Assembly (NCBI GenBank): GCA_022710255.1
Contig: JAKLHG010000111.1
Location: 1 to 9,623 of the forward strand
Reading direction: 5' to 3'
DNA: 9,623 nucleotides
Source of the DNA: Candidatus Hydrogenedentota bacterium
GTDB taxonomy: Bacteria > Hydrogenedentota > Hydrogenedentia > Hydrogenedentales > CAITNO01
The notes under the pieces were generated by a model. That model saw only the letters and a list, made by a program, of their open reading frames with translations. It ran no database searches and was not told the origin of the DNA. Positions 1 through 9,600 of the stretch are shown here, piece after piece (the stretch's first letter is position 1; each line of letters begins with the position of its first letter). Position numbers and translations under genes: made by a program.

Positions 1-1227
1 TTCTTCAAGTGAACAGCCGAGCGCCCGCTTCATCTCCCGGCAAACCACCTCGTGGAACCAGTAATCCGGCGGTGACGTCCATCGTGCGGTTCTCTCCATG
101 GTTTCCAGGTGATAGGCATTCATGGCGCCGTCGCCCGCCTCCAGCACATACGGCAACTGCAGGACAATATCCCTGTCGGGGAGAAAACAGTATGGCCGGC
201 CGTCCATTACTTTGCGGGGCGTGACACCTTCTTCAACCGCCCAAAGCCAGGCATGCTTGTCTTCATCCTGGGAAAGAATCCAGTCCCGACCGTCAGCCGC
301 AGCGTAAGCGTCGCCCCTGAAAATGTGCCCGGGCGGCCTCCGCAATATCTTGCGGTCGCCCGTGACGAGATTGAGTATCCGAGCCTCTTCTTCCCACTCA
401 TGGGTCAGAACGGCCACGCCTCCCTGTTTCAGATTATAGAGGAATATGTTTTCCATCACGTTTTCCAGCGTGTTTTCCACCTTGCCTGAAGAGGCGTCCA
501 GGGTTTTTAGCGTGAATCCGAAAGGTAGTTTGATTTCGACAAGCAGAAGTTTTCCCGGTACGGACGGGTGCAGATAAGAATGCAGTTCGTCGGATTCAAC
601 GTCATACCCTTCACGTGTCTCCCCCGATTTGGGATCCCAGAAAAATACGCGGTTGCGTGTTTTCCCCTGGAGGTGCACCGTAGATTGGCCGACAGCCAAT
701 ACTTCCTTCCCCGGCAGCCATTCCAGAACGCGGAGTGTCGTTCCCCGGTCAAAATCTTGCGGCTGCCGATGCGCCTGTCCCGACGGGTCATATACGAACA
801 CCGCCCGGTCATATTCCGCCGTCGTCCAGCCGGTGTCCCCAATGAAACGGGCATCCGTAAGTTCCCCGCACTCCTTTTCCGACCGGGTCCATAATTCCTT
901 GCCTGTATCTTTTTCCACCATCACCATACCCTGGCCGTCACGGAACAACATGGCATTGACAGTAACGCTGATACTGGTGGCGGTGTCTTGCGTTATCGTT
1001 CGGCTCCAACGTACTGTTTCATTCTGAAAGTCATATACGGAACACATGTTTCCAGATACATACACGATAAGGCTGTTGTTCATGTCGAGGTGACGCAGGA
1101 CGGGGGCGCTTCGCAGGATTTTTGGGGCGGGAGATTCCGCATGGACCGTTGCGGTTGTGAATACCTGCATGTACCAGACTATAAGAACGACCATAACGAT
1201 CCTTGTCTTTATTTTGGTTTCAAGCAT
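1..1227 (-). CDS. Exported PQQ/WD40-like beta-propeller protein, C-terminal part off the window
   Basis: The frame is open for 409 codons, from an ATG at 1227-1225 to the left edge, with no stop, so the C-terminus is missing. The N-terminus looks like a signal peptide: MLETKIKTR, then a hydrophobic stretch (IVMVVLIVWYMQVF), then TVHA|ES as a plausible signal peptidase I site near residue 30. The rest shows repeated strand-turn-strand blades of the quinoprotein-like type: VYDFQNETVRW, VEKDTGKELWTRS, VYDPSGQ, FWDPKSGETRE, TLDASSGKVEN, ILNLVTGDRKI and LETMERTARW. The D-x-x-x-G-x-x-x-W pattern is typical of PQQ-like and WD40-like propellers. No PQQ-binding or other catalytic site was recognised, so a binding or scaffold role in the periplasm or outside the cell is inferred. 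The chosen start has an AAAGG about 8 nt upstream and is followed at once by the signal peptide. It is transcribed divergently from the membrane-protein gene at 1447. The fold call is fairly secure; the function is unknown. Confidence 0.85.
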   Translation of the reverse strand, partial: MLETKIKTRIVMVVLIVWYMQVFTTATVHAESPAPKILRSAPVLRHLDMNNSLIVYVSGNMCSVYDFQNETVRWSRTITQDTATSISVTVNAMLFRDGQGMVMVEKDTGKELWTRSEKECGELTDARFIGDTGWTTAEYDRAVFVYDPSGQAHRQPQDFDRGTTLRVLEWLPGKEVLAVGQSTVHLQGKTRNRVFFWDPKSGETREGYDVESDELHSYLHPSVPGKLLLVEIKLPFGFTLKTLDASSGKVENTLENVMENIFLYNLKQGGVAVLTHEWEEEARILNLVTGDRKILRRPPGHIFRGDAYAAADGRDWILSQDEDKHAWLWAVEEGVTPRKVMDGRPYCFLPDRDIVLQLPYVLEAGDGAMNAYHLETMERTARWTSPPDYWFHEVVCREMKRALGCSLEE

Positions 1228-1261
1228 GGTTGGTGCCTTTGTTCTTGTTATCTCGCCCCTT

Positions 1262-1291
1262 ACTATAATACGGTTGTATTAACCGCGGCAA
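1262..1291 (-). promoter_or_regulatory. Candidate sigma70-type promoter for the propeller gene
   Basis: Read on the minus strand, TTGCCG (1291-1286) and TATAGT (1267-1262) are 18 bp apart, each a partial match to the -35 and -10 consensus. An overlapping TATTAT lies at 1270-1265. The -10 ends about 35 bp before the ATG at 1227. Found by eye only; the promoter specificity of this lineage is unknown. Confidence 0.35.
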
Positions 1292-1405
1292 TTATTTTCC
1301 AGACTCCCAAATGAAAAAGGCTCCTTCGAGAACACCACCGTTTTTGCCTCATCTGTTGCTCGAAATCCGGACTACCGGATGCGCTTCCTGCAGGGACGAT
1401 TATTG

Positions 1406-1411
1406 TATACT
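1406..1411 (+). promoter_or_regulatory. Candidate -10 element for the membrane-protein gene
   Basis: TATACT (5 of 6 to consensus) lies 35 bp before the ATG at 1447. The bases about 17 bp upstream (around 1383-1388) do not resemble TTGACA, so the -35 is weak or absent. It sits in the 219-bp divergent region, which holds no other gene. Confidence 0.3.
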
Positions 1412-1434
1412 ACACAGTGTGAAAGCAAGTTTTC

Positions 1435-1438
1435 GGAG
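1435..1438 (+). promoter_or_regulatory. Ribosome binding site that fixes the start at 1447
   Basis: GGAG lies 8 nt before the ATG at 1447. This supports 1447, rather than the internal ATG at 1610 of the long downstream frame, as the true start of the membrane-protein gene. Confidence 0.55.
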
Positions 1439-1446
1439 CGCTCCTT

Positions 1447-3205
1447 ATGTCCTTCTCTTTTCTTACGGGTTCCCGTGGTTATTATCTCGCCTTGGCGGCG
1501 GGGACGGTTGTAGCCCTAACTACGCTCGGATTCGGTTTTTTTGCGGACGATTATCTCCACTTTGTGACGGTGGAAGGACACAACGATCTGGGCTCCCCCT
1601 TCGACGTCTTTGTTTTTGGAAATGGCAACACGGAAGCCATGCGCCCCTATATTGAAAAGGGCCCTTACCCGTGGTTTATGGACCTGGAATTCAAGGGGCA
1701 TTTTTTTTCGGCCGCTGTCATCGTTCTTGATGGCGCTGGATTACCAGGTATTCGGTCATTGTGCGCCCGCATTCCATGCCCATTCGATTCTGTGGTATAT
1801 CCTGCTCTGCCTGGCCGCCATGCTGATTTTACGGCGTTCATTGCCGCCCGCCATCGGCGTGCTGGCCCTGCTCCTGTTTGTCCTTGACGAATCCCATATC
1901 CTGCCGGCAGGCTGGTGGGCGAATCGCAACTCGGTAATTGCGGTGGCGCTGGGCTTTCTGGGCGTGGCGGCCCATCTGCGCTGGCGCGAGGAACAGTGGC
2001 GGCCGGGAATCTTCCTGTCGCTGGCGGGCTATGCGGGCGGTTTGCTGGCCTCCGAAACCGCGCTGGGGGCACTTGCCTACGTGTTGGCCTATGAACTTTT
2101 CGGTGCACAGAAGGGCATACGCGCCCGGTTCCGGGCGGCAGCGCCGGTGTTCGTGATTGCCGTTGGCTATTATGCTTTCTATCGCTTCAACGGCTATGGC
2201 GCTGCAAATTCGGAACTCTATCTGGACCCCGGAACAAATCTCCCGGGATACCTGATGGCGGCGCCGGGCCGGTTTCTCATGCACATGGGCGGCCAGTTTT
2301 TCATGCTTCCCTGCGAAGCGACTTTCTTGCGTCCATCCCTGGAACCGGTTTTTATCGTGATGGGGCTGGGGGCGCTCATTATCATGGGCTTCGCATTGCA
2401 TGTACTCTGGCCCGGGTTCGAGGAGCGGGAACGGCGCGCCCTGCGCTGGCTGATTCCAGGCGCGCTTATCGCGACGCTCCCCAGCCTTGCCGCCATAGTC
2501 AACGCGCGGGTGCTGCTCGCGCCGTCGCTGGGCGGCGCCGCGGTGATTGCCGTCATGATCGTTCACGCCTGGCGCATGAAAGGAACAGCGACTGTCGCCG
2601 TGTTGAAACGCCGCCTGGTGCGGGGTCTCATGTGGCTGTTTATCATCCTGCACCTGGGTGTCAGCGCGATATTATGGCCGGCGCAAGTTGCGGGGCTGCG
2701 CCTCCTGATGGGACATTTGAATGCCATCATGCGCTCTATCGAGATGGATGAAGAGCGCATCGCGGAGTCCCAGGTGCTGGTCGTTAACGCGCCCGACCCG
2801 TATACCGGGGTATACCCGGTCATGCTGCGCTATTTTGATGGCCTGCCCCAGGCCAAATCCTGGTGGCTCCTTTCGATGGCGCCGTTCACGCATCGCCTTA
2901 CCCGCACCGGTGACCGGGAATTGGAATTGGAAATCGTAAACGGCCAGTTATGCACCACGCTGATCGAGAAATTGTTCCGAAGCCCCGAAAGACCCATGCG
3001 CCCGGGCGACCGCCATGATTTGAAGGGGCTGATCATAACCGTGCTCGAGACCGGCGACAGTGGCCCTTCCCGACTGCGTCTGGAATTCGAGGAATCGCCT
3101 GAAACCGATCGTTATCAGATACTCGTCTTTCATAACGGGGGATACCGGCGCATACGGCCGCCTGAAATGGGAACATCACTGGAACTGCCCTATACGCTTC
3201 CTTAG
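1447..3205 (+). CDS. GT-C-like polytopic membrane glycosyltransferase homologue, split by a frameshift
   Basis: Two overlapping frames together make one protein. The first starts at 1447 (GGAG 8 nt upstream) and carries an N-terminal transmembrane segment followed by FFADDYLHF, an acidic DDY motif placed after the first membrane span as in many GT-C/GT39-like transferases. After GHFF the frame loses its membrane-protein character and ends at 1887. The +1 frame continues with RPLSSFLMALDYQVFGH, then WANRNSVIA and about nine more hydrophobic segments, to the TAG at 3203-3205. Removing one T from the run at 1701-1708 joins them into about 585 residues: roughly ten transmembrane segments, then a soluble tail of about 200 residues. 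The likely role, sugar transfer from a lipid-linked donor at the membrane, is inferred from topology and DDY alone; no substrate can be named. As written, the frame at 1610 lacks the DDY motif, so the gene is broken, phase-variable, rescued by slippage, or affected by a sequence error. Confidence 0.75.
1701..1708 (+). other. T8 homopolymer at the frame break
   Basis: Eight consecutive T, read as CAT TTT TTT TCG in the upstream frame. With seven T the reading becomes CAT TTT TTT CGG and continues in the long downstream frame. A T7 run at about 1535-1541 in the same gene (GGT TTT TTT GCG, giving FGFFA) is in frame. The position of the break is therefore well determined to this tract. Confidence 0.85.
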
Positions 3206-3425
3206 AATCTTCCCCAAGTGCCGGACTCCATAAATACGACAGGAAATACACTTCCGGGAAAAGAATAAATATCAAACTTCAATCAGCGCTCGTTTACCCT
3301 TGTTATGAACATGGCAGGGACTGATTTCCAGATTCACCACCATGGATATCAAATGAAGCCGCGTTGGTGCGTTTTCATCAAAGGGTGCGCGTCTGATTTG
3401 GACACTCATGGCGGTGTCGATTGAA

Positions 3426-3630
3426 TTTGTTGGACTAAAAGGCTTCGCCGTAGAGATTAAATTGGAATTTGAATCTGTAAGCATCTAGCGGCTACCGTCA
3501 TTGCGAGGTAACGAAGCAATCTCATTGTGCATCTGATCGCAGCGTTTGAGCGCCACCAGATTGCTTCGTTACCTCGCAATGACGGTGCCTGGCCTTATGT
3601 AGAGTCTACATTTGCGTTCAGTCCAACAAA
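3426..3630. repeat. 11-bp inverted repeat bounding a 205-bp segment, possible MITE-like element
   Basis: TTTGTTGGACT at 3426-3436 is matched exactly by its reverse complement AGTCCAACAAA at 3620-3630. Similarity past the 11 bp is weak. The segment encodes no transposase and contains the 29-bp palindromic repeat. No clear target-site duplication was found outside the arms, so calling it a mobile element is an inference. Confidence 0.4.
3494..3586. repeat. Dispersed palindromic repeat: perfect 29-bp inverted repeat with 35-nt loop
   Basis: The arm at 3494-3522 (ACCGTCATTGCGAGG...GCAATCT) is exactly the reverse complement of 3558-3586, with 35 nt between. The core words CGTCATTGCGAGG and CGAAGCAATCT are characteristic of a family of short palindromic repeats found scattered between genes in many bacterial genomes. 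As RNA it would form a very stable hairpin between the two convergent genes. No direct repeat marks its edges. Confidence 0.8.
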
Positions 3631-3631
3631 G

Positions 3632-3659
3632 TTTTTCAGTTGGCACGGCAACTGAAAAA
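3632..3659. other. Stem-loop just downstream of the giant gene
   Basis: TTTTTCAGTTG (3632-3642) pairs exactly with CAACTGAAAAA (3649-3659) around a 6-nt loop, 20 nt beyond the stop of the minus-strand gene. The T and A runs lie within the stem, in the reverse order to a classical bidirectional terminator, and no U-run follows on the minus strand (the next bases are CTTTG). It may end or protect the transcript, but it is not a textbook intrinsic terminator. Confidence 0.45.
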
Positions 3660-3679
3660 GATTATTCATTTTGGTTGTA

Positions 3680-6600
3680 TCACGGTGTCCAGCACAGCGG
3701 GGGTTCTTCGCCGGGAAGATACTGGTAAGATTCGCCGTTCTGCCACAGGTAGGCGGCGCGCATGGCATAGCTTAGCGGGTTGATTCCCTGCTGCCAGCCC
3801 GCAAGATAGGCGATGGCTTCGCTGATACCCATGCGCCAGTCGGCGTTCAGGTCCGCCGGGTGAACGGGTCCTTCCTCATTTCCGGCCAGGCAAAAGGCAA
3901 GGTTATCGGAAGGCTGAGAAAGCGGCATAGGAAGAACACTGCCGAAGGCCCATGCCCAAAGGTCATGATTACCCTCGGGACTGGTCGCCCAGCCGAAATA
4001 ACATCCTTCATCCATGACCTGGTCCGGTCCGGCAAAAGAGGCGCTTCGGATGCTGATAAAATGGTTGTCCGCTTCCGGGTCGAGTTGACAGAAACCTGTC
4101 GGAAACACGACATCATATCTATACAAAGGCAACAGGACATCGGTGTTCCATACCGGGTCCCAGAACCAGGTCTCTCCAAGGTCCTGTTTCTCGGGTGTTA
4201 CGATATACTCGCACATCACGCCGGTTCTGTTACTGCCGACTTTAAGGGTGAAGGTGCTCTGCACGCGTTCACAGGGCGCCCCGAGGTTGTTGACTTCCAC
4301 ACCCCACCAGTGAATAGTTGTAATCCGGCCTGCCGTCGTAAAGTTTTCCACCGGCAACGGATAATATGGCGACCACAAGACTTCGTCACTGAGGCGGTAC
4401 GATAGATCAAAAGCCGGGGAGGGCGGCGTAACGGCTTGTCCATAAAGGATTCCTTCCTCCGGACATAGATATTGTTCGGCATTCTCTATCTCACCTTCTC
4501 CCTCGCCTTCTCCTTCACCTATACCGCCCACTTCGACCCTCATTTCGCAGACATCGGCATTACCGCCCCGGTCCGTTACCGTCAGTGTCACCCGGGTATC
4601 CTCGAATACAATCGTTCCTGCGCGTGGATCCTGCACATAGGTCAAGGTCCCGCAGACGTCGTCCACCACCATAGTTTCTGTCAGGTCGGGCAAGGCCGCG
4701 CCGCCGCCTTCACCGGGAGTCAACGGCCCGGGCGGCGTGCAGGCGACGATTACCGGAGCCGTTGTATCCACAACGGTTACAGTACGAAAGGCCACGTCCG
4801 CATAATTGCCGCGGTGGTCCATCGCATAATAATTGACCGTAAAAACTGCGGGGATGCCGGTATCCACATAACTGACCGGAATAATGTCGGAACTTACATC
4901 ACCGTCACAGGCATCCATGGCGGTTGCCCCGGCATCCACGTAGGCATCGCCGCATTCCACGGTTATGAAATCCTCGCCCAGCAGGGTAATGACGGGCGGG
5001 CGGGGGTCGGTGACAGTTACGGTGCGTATGACCTCCGGAGCCGCATTGCCGCTGGAATCACTCACGTTGTACCGGATGATATAGGTTCCCGGTCGGGCCG
5101 GGTCAACCGTGTCGCCAGCGATTACAATGGATGGGGTCAATTTTCCGTCACAGATGTCCACCGCCGTCGCGCCGGCGTCAATGTAGTTGCCCGGACATTC
5201 AATATAAACAAGCGGTACTCCCAACAGCGTGAGGTCTGGCTCTTGGGTATCAACCACCTTCACCGTACGTATCGCCGGTTCGGCGGCGTTGCCTGCGGTA
5301 TCGGTTACGTTATAGGCGATACTGTATTCACCGGGCACGTTAATATTCACCGGGTTGGTTGTTACCATGGCGCCGGTCAGGTCGCCGTCGCATAGGTCAA
5401 ATGCTGTAGCGCCGCTATCCGCGTATGCGGTGCCGCACTCGACCACAACCGAATCCGCGCCGAAAAGTTCCACAAGGGGAGGCGTTTCATCCGGGCCGCA
5501 GGGATCATACCATTCCCCGCCAACACAAAAAGCGAGATTGTCGGAAACGTCCGACAGGGGATAGGGGTTTATGCCGCCAAAATCACGTGCCCAAAGGGTG
5601 TTGTCCCCTTCCAAACTGGCGGTCCAACCGAAATAACAGCCCCCATCCTCCGTTTCACCCAAATCATTAAGGGAAATGCTTCGGATGCTGATAAAATGAT
5701 CGACGGCTTCCGCATCGAGGAAACAACACGATGCCAGCGTGTTCACCTCATACTTATACAAGGTCAGGAGAACATCAGTATTCAGGGTCTCGTTCCAGAA
5801 CGACACTTCAGTCACCGCTTCTTTTTCCGCCGTTACCAGGTCCTCCCAGAACCACCCCGAGGCGTCACTGCCCACCTGGAGCATGAAGGTACTGTGCTCC
5901 CGTTCACACGGCAGGCCCTGGCCATCCACTTCAACACCCCACCACTGGAAATCGCATACCTGGCCGGTAGCCCGGAAGTTTTCCACGGGCAGCGGTTGAC
6001 CGGAAACCCATAAGGGTTCGTCGCTGAGATAGTAGACCTGGTCCGGCAGTTGGGAGGGCGGTATCGCGGGCTGCCCCACAATTGCACCGTCCTGGAGACA
6101 ACTATAATAAACGCCCTCGTCAACAGGTATGGACTCCACTGCGGCCAGGCGGAACCCTACATGGTAGCCACGCATGTCCGCCAGATTGGAGTTCCGATTA
6201 GATGAACGACAGTCAACGACATTGCTGCCCCAAGCGCCACCCCGGCGAACACGATTTGTTTTCCTGGGCGTCGCTACCCAGGCGCTTCCATCCGCAGGTG
6301 CGCCGCTATAGTCACTGTGCCAGTCATCCTCACACCATTCATTCAGGTTGCCGCTCATGTCAAACAGCCCGAAGGCATTGGGCAGTTTTCCGCCCACAGG
6401 CTTGGCGCCGACGATGCTGTTGTTTCCGCAATACCACAGGTAATTCGTGCGGTTGCCCGGCAGCACTCCCGCGGCGCAGTCTGAACAGTCTCCGGCACAG
6501 TCCGGGGAGTCGCCGAAATAGAAACGCGTCTGCGTGCCCGCACGGCAGGCATATTCCCATTCCGCCTCGCTGGGCAGCCGCACCGTGAGGGGGCCCTGGT

Positions 6601-9600
6601 CCGTATTCGCGATATAGGCGTTCAAAGCGGCGATAAATTCCCGGGCGTCCTCCCAGGAAACATAGTACGCGGGATACGTGGAACCGAGGCCATAACTGTT
6701 GGAGGGTGCATTCGGAACCGCATCCGGCCAGGTGTTGCGCACTGCCAGCCACTGTCCCTGCGTCACCTCATATTTGCCCATCCAGAAGCCCTGCGTCAGC
6801 ATCACCTCGTGCCGCGGGGATTCCCTGTCATAGCTGCCTTCCTCTCCCGGATACCGGCCCATGAGAAACGAGCCCGCCGGTATCCAGACCAGTTTCAGGG
6901 GCACATCGCCCGGAAGCATGATGGTTGTTTCGTCCCCGGGTTCGTGTTCACCTTCCTCCTCCCCCTCACCTTCCTCTTCGCCCTCGCCGGGTTCTCCCTC
7001 CTCCACGGGTTCCCCTTCCACAACCACTTCCTGTTCGGACCACACCGGGTCGGAATATCCACTCTCAATGAACGAATCGCCCGTATGCCAGGACACGGTC
7101 CAATCCCGCAGGGCTGGGGTCAGACGGTTGTCGGCAGTGGACAGGTTGGCCCGGAGCCGGATGGCGCTCACCGTAATGCCGCTGATGTCCATACCGCTGT
7201 ACACATTCCTGTAACCGCTGATGGGTATGCCGCCTGTTTCGGGCAAAATGTCCACAGTAAGGGATGTGGCAGATGGTACAGTTCGATTAAACGCAAGCCT
7301 GTTCCAGGAGTTGAAACCCGACGGCGCAATGGGCGCGGTCACCATGGTTCCCACATCCGCATACTCCCCTGCCGCAGTGGTCAGGCGGAACGCATACCCG
7401 ACAGTCGTCGTATACCTATTGCTACCATAGACCTTCGGGCTGGGATATCCGTTTTCCGCCGCAGTGCCTATGTGGCTTCCGAAGGACGGCGAGGCCGAGG
7501 GATCCCCAACGTAAAAGTAAAAGGTTCCCCCGCAGTAAACACCGATTAGATAATGGTTGCCCGCAGACAACGGCACGGCAATATTGCCCGAACTGCGGTA
7601 TCCGGCTTCAGTTCTTGTATTTGTTAAAAATGAACTGTGGACTCTATTAAAGGGTGCATCATAGGTGGAACCGCCTTCATAAACAACAAATTCTATCGTG
7701 TTGTTGGCATAGGTGGACCTGAAATAAACTTCGATTTTCGTCAACAGGGTATTGCTGGTTACCAGATAACTGTTCATCCGACATCCGTAGGGTTCATAAC
7801 TGGTTCTTTCCAACCCTCCCACGACATCCACCTGGGGGTTGGTCCTCGCAAGAATTACCTCATCCCCTGTTGAGGCGAGCGTATCCACAAGCGTATTGGC
7901 GAGAAAATCGGCCTGCGTTGTTTGCAGCATGCTGCTGTCAATCGGCGGCCATGTTTCCGTCCGCCCCCTGGCGCGGTAATAATAGGCCTGGCCGGGAACC
8001 AGCCCGGCGAACGTATACGACAGGGGTGTTATCCAGCCACTGGAGCCGTCCGGGGTCGCGAAACTGTTGTCCGTATCAAATTCCACATAGTATTCGTTTG
8101 CCTGGAGTACGGACGGCCATGAAAGTTTATTGGAAGTCCCGGGCGTCAGGGGCGGTTCGGGATGGAGAACGGGCGCGGCAAGCCCGATGGCTACCGTGTA
8201 ATCCTCGACCTCGCCGTTTTTCGCCAGACCGGTCGGCGCAAGGACGCCGGAAGCGCTCAGGCGGAATCGCGCAAAGGTCTCATGGGTTGGGAGGGCCGTT
8301 GCCGGAACGTTAAACAGCACTTCCTGCGTTCCCGCCGCAAGACCGTATGCGGTAAAAATCCGTTCTTCGGGATCATTCCAGTCGCCGTCGTTATTAAAAT
8401 CCACCCAGGCGTCCAGTTTGCCCGGCATGGAGGCGGTCACGGTAGCGGCGGCCTGCCGCCCGGGTATCAGGGGCGGGATGAACTGTACGCCGTCCTCGTC
8501 ATCCAGTTCTTTCGCGTCGTCGCCCAAGGCATCGGCATGAGGTTGGCCATCCACCTCGCCGTCAACTGCGGCGCCAAGATACAGGCCGCTGATAGTATGC
8601 CGCGCCCCGTTATGGGATAACAATGTCGGGTACTTGGGATCGGCAGCGTCGCCAAAGTCCCTGGCAACGTCAATACAGATATCATCTATTGCCATATCGC
8701 TTGAATCAGGTATATCAATGGTGCCTATAAACCGCACTCTGAGTGACCTGCCCGCACTGGTGTTCAAATTCACGGTCGCCATTTTCCACAAATTCTTCTG
8801 GTTGCCCGAAAGAGACCAGAGGTTTTCCGACCAGGTTGCTCCGCCGTCCGTACTGGCATGTACCGCAAGCGTTCCCACGGGGAAGCCGTACATGTGATAC
8901 CAGAAGGTCAGGGAGGTCCAGGGTGCGCCGCCCGTATCAATGACGGGCGTTATCACGATAGCCGCAATATCACTACTACAAACCGAGGACTCTATATACA
9001 GATATTTTCCTGTCCCGGAATGGTCGGTATCAGGCCCGGTATCTTCTGTCGGCGTAGGGCTGCCAAAATGTGTCCAGTCTCCGACATCTCCGGTGACGTT
9101 TTCCAAACTGTGGAAATCGCCATCAAAATCCTCAATGTAAGGAAAGCCGGAATCGTGCTCCGCCACGACACAGCCGTTGTCGCCAATGCGTAAAACGCTG
9201 TCATTATAACCGTTGCGGGTCGCCTTGACGCGGTAGTAATACGTGGCGCCGCCGGTCCGGTCTGTAATATACGTGCCCAGGCTGGCGCCGGTATAAGCGG
9301 TGCGCAACCCCTCGCTGAAATCCGCCTCCGTGGCTTCCTCCAGGACATAGGTTACGCCCGTGGTAATGGATGCGCCCCAGTACACGAGATACCCGCCCGT
9401 ACTATTGTCGGAGGGAACCGTCATTTCTCCCGGTTGTCCACAGGTGAATGTTACCGCGCATCCATTGTCCCCGTCGCGCCAGACACTGTCATCCCAGCCG
9501 TTTCGGGTCGCTTTCACACGGTAGTAATAGGTAAGGCCGTTCAGCCGGCCGCCGATACGAACACTGAAACCCGGTCCCGTATACACCGTGCGCAACCCTT

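Larger units (their letters stand above)
3206..3679. other. Convergent intergenic region with repeats and no supported gene
   Basis: This 474-bp gap separates the end of the plus-strand membrane-protein gene from the end of the minus-strand giant gene. Its first 220 bp (3206-3425) show no convincing gene, RNA or terminator. A 70-codon minus-strand frame at 3272-3484 has no recognisable features and no clear ribosome site. The right half holds the inverted repeats and stem-loop listed separately. The region appears more AT-rich than the flanking genes. Confidence 0.7.

Noticed and set aside
1610..1612. ATG at 1610 as the true start of the membrane protein
   Set aside because: The first ~33 residues from it lack membrane-protein character, whereas the 1447 frame has a ribosome site, a membrane span and the DDY motif, and joins cleanly at the T8 run.
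1838..2653. Minus-strand 271-codon open frame
   Set aside because: It is antisense to the hydrophobic core of the membrane-protein gene; its Gln/His/Arg-rich translation is the expected mirror of that.
3272..3484. Minus-strand 70-codon open frame in the convergent gap
   Set aside because: No recognisable motif, signal or clear ribosome site, and it overlaps the inverted-repeat segment.
3494..3586. CRISPR array
   Set aside because: There is one inverted pair with a single 35-nt interval, not direct repeats with several spacers, and no cas gene nearby.
4472..5395. Plus-strand 307-codon open frame
   Set aside because: It is antisense to the well-conserved Ig-like repeats of the minus-strand gene and has a low-complexity, His/Gly/Arg-rich composition with no domain.
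6132..6260. Diversity-generating retroelement variable region in the FGE-like domain
   Set aside because: The fold is used by such variable proteins, but no reverse transcriptase, template repeat or accessory gene is in the window, and the domain is internal rather than C-terminal.
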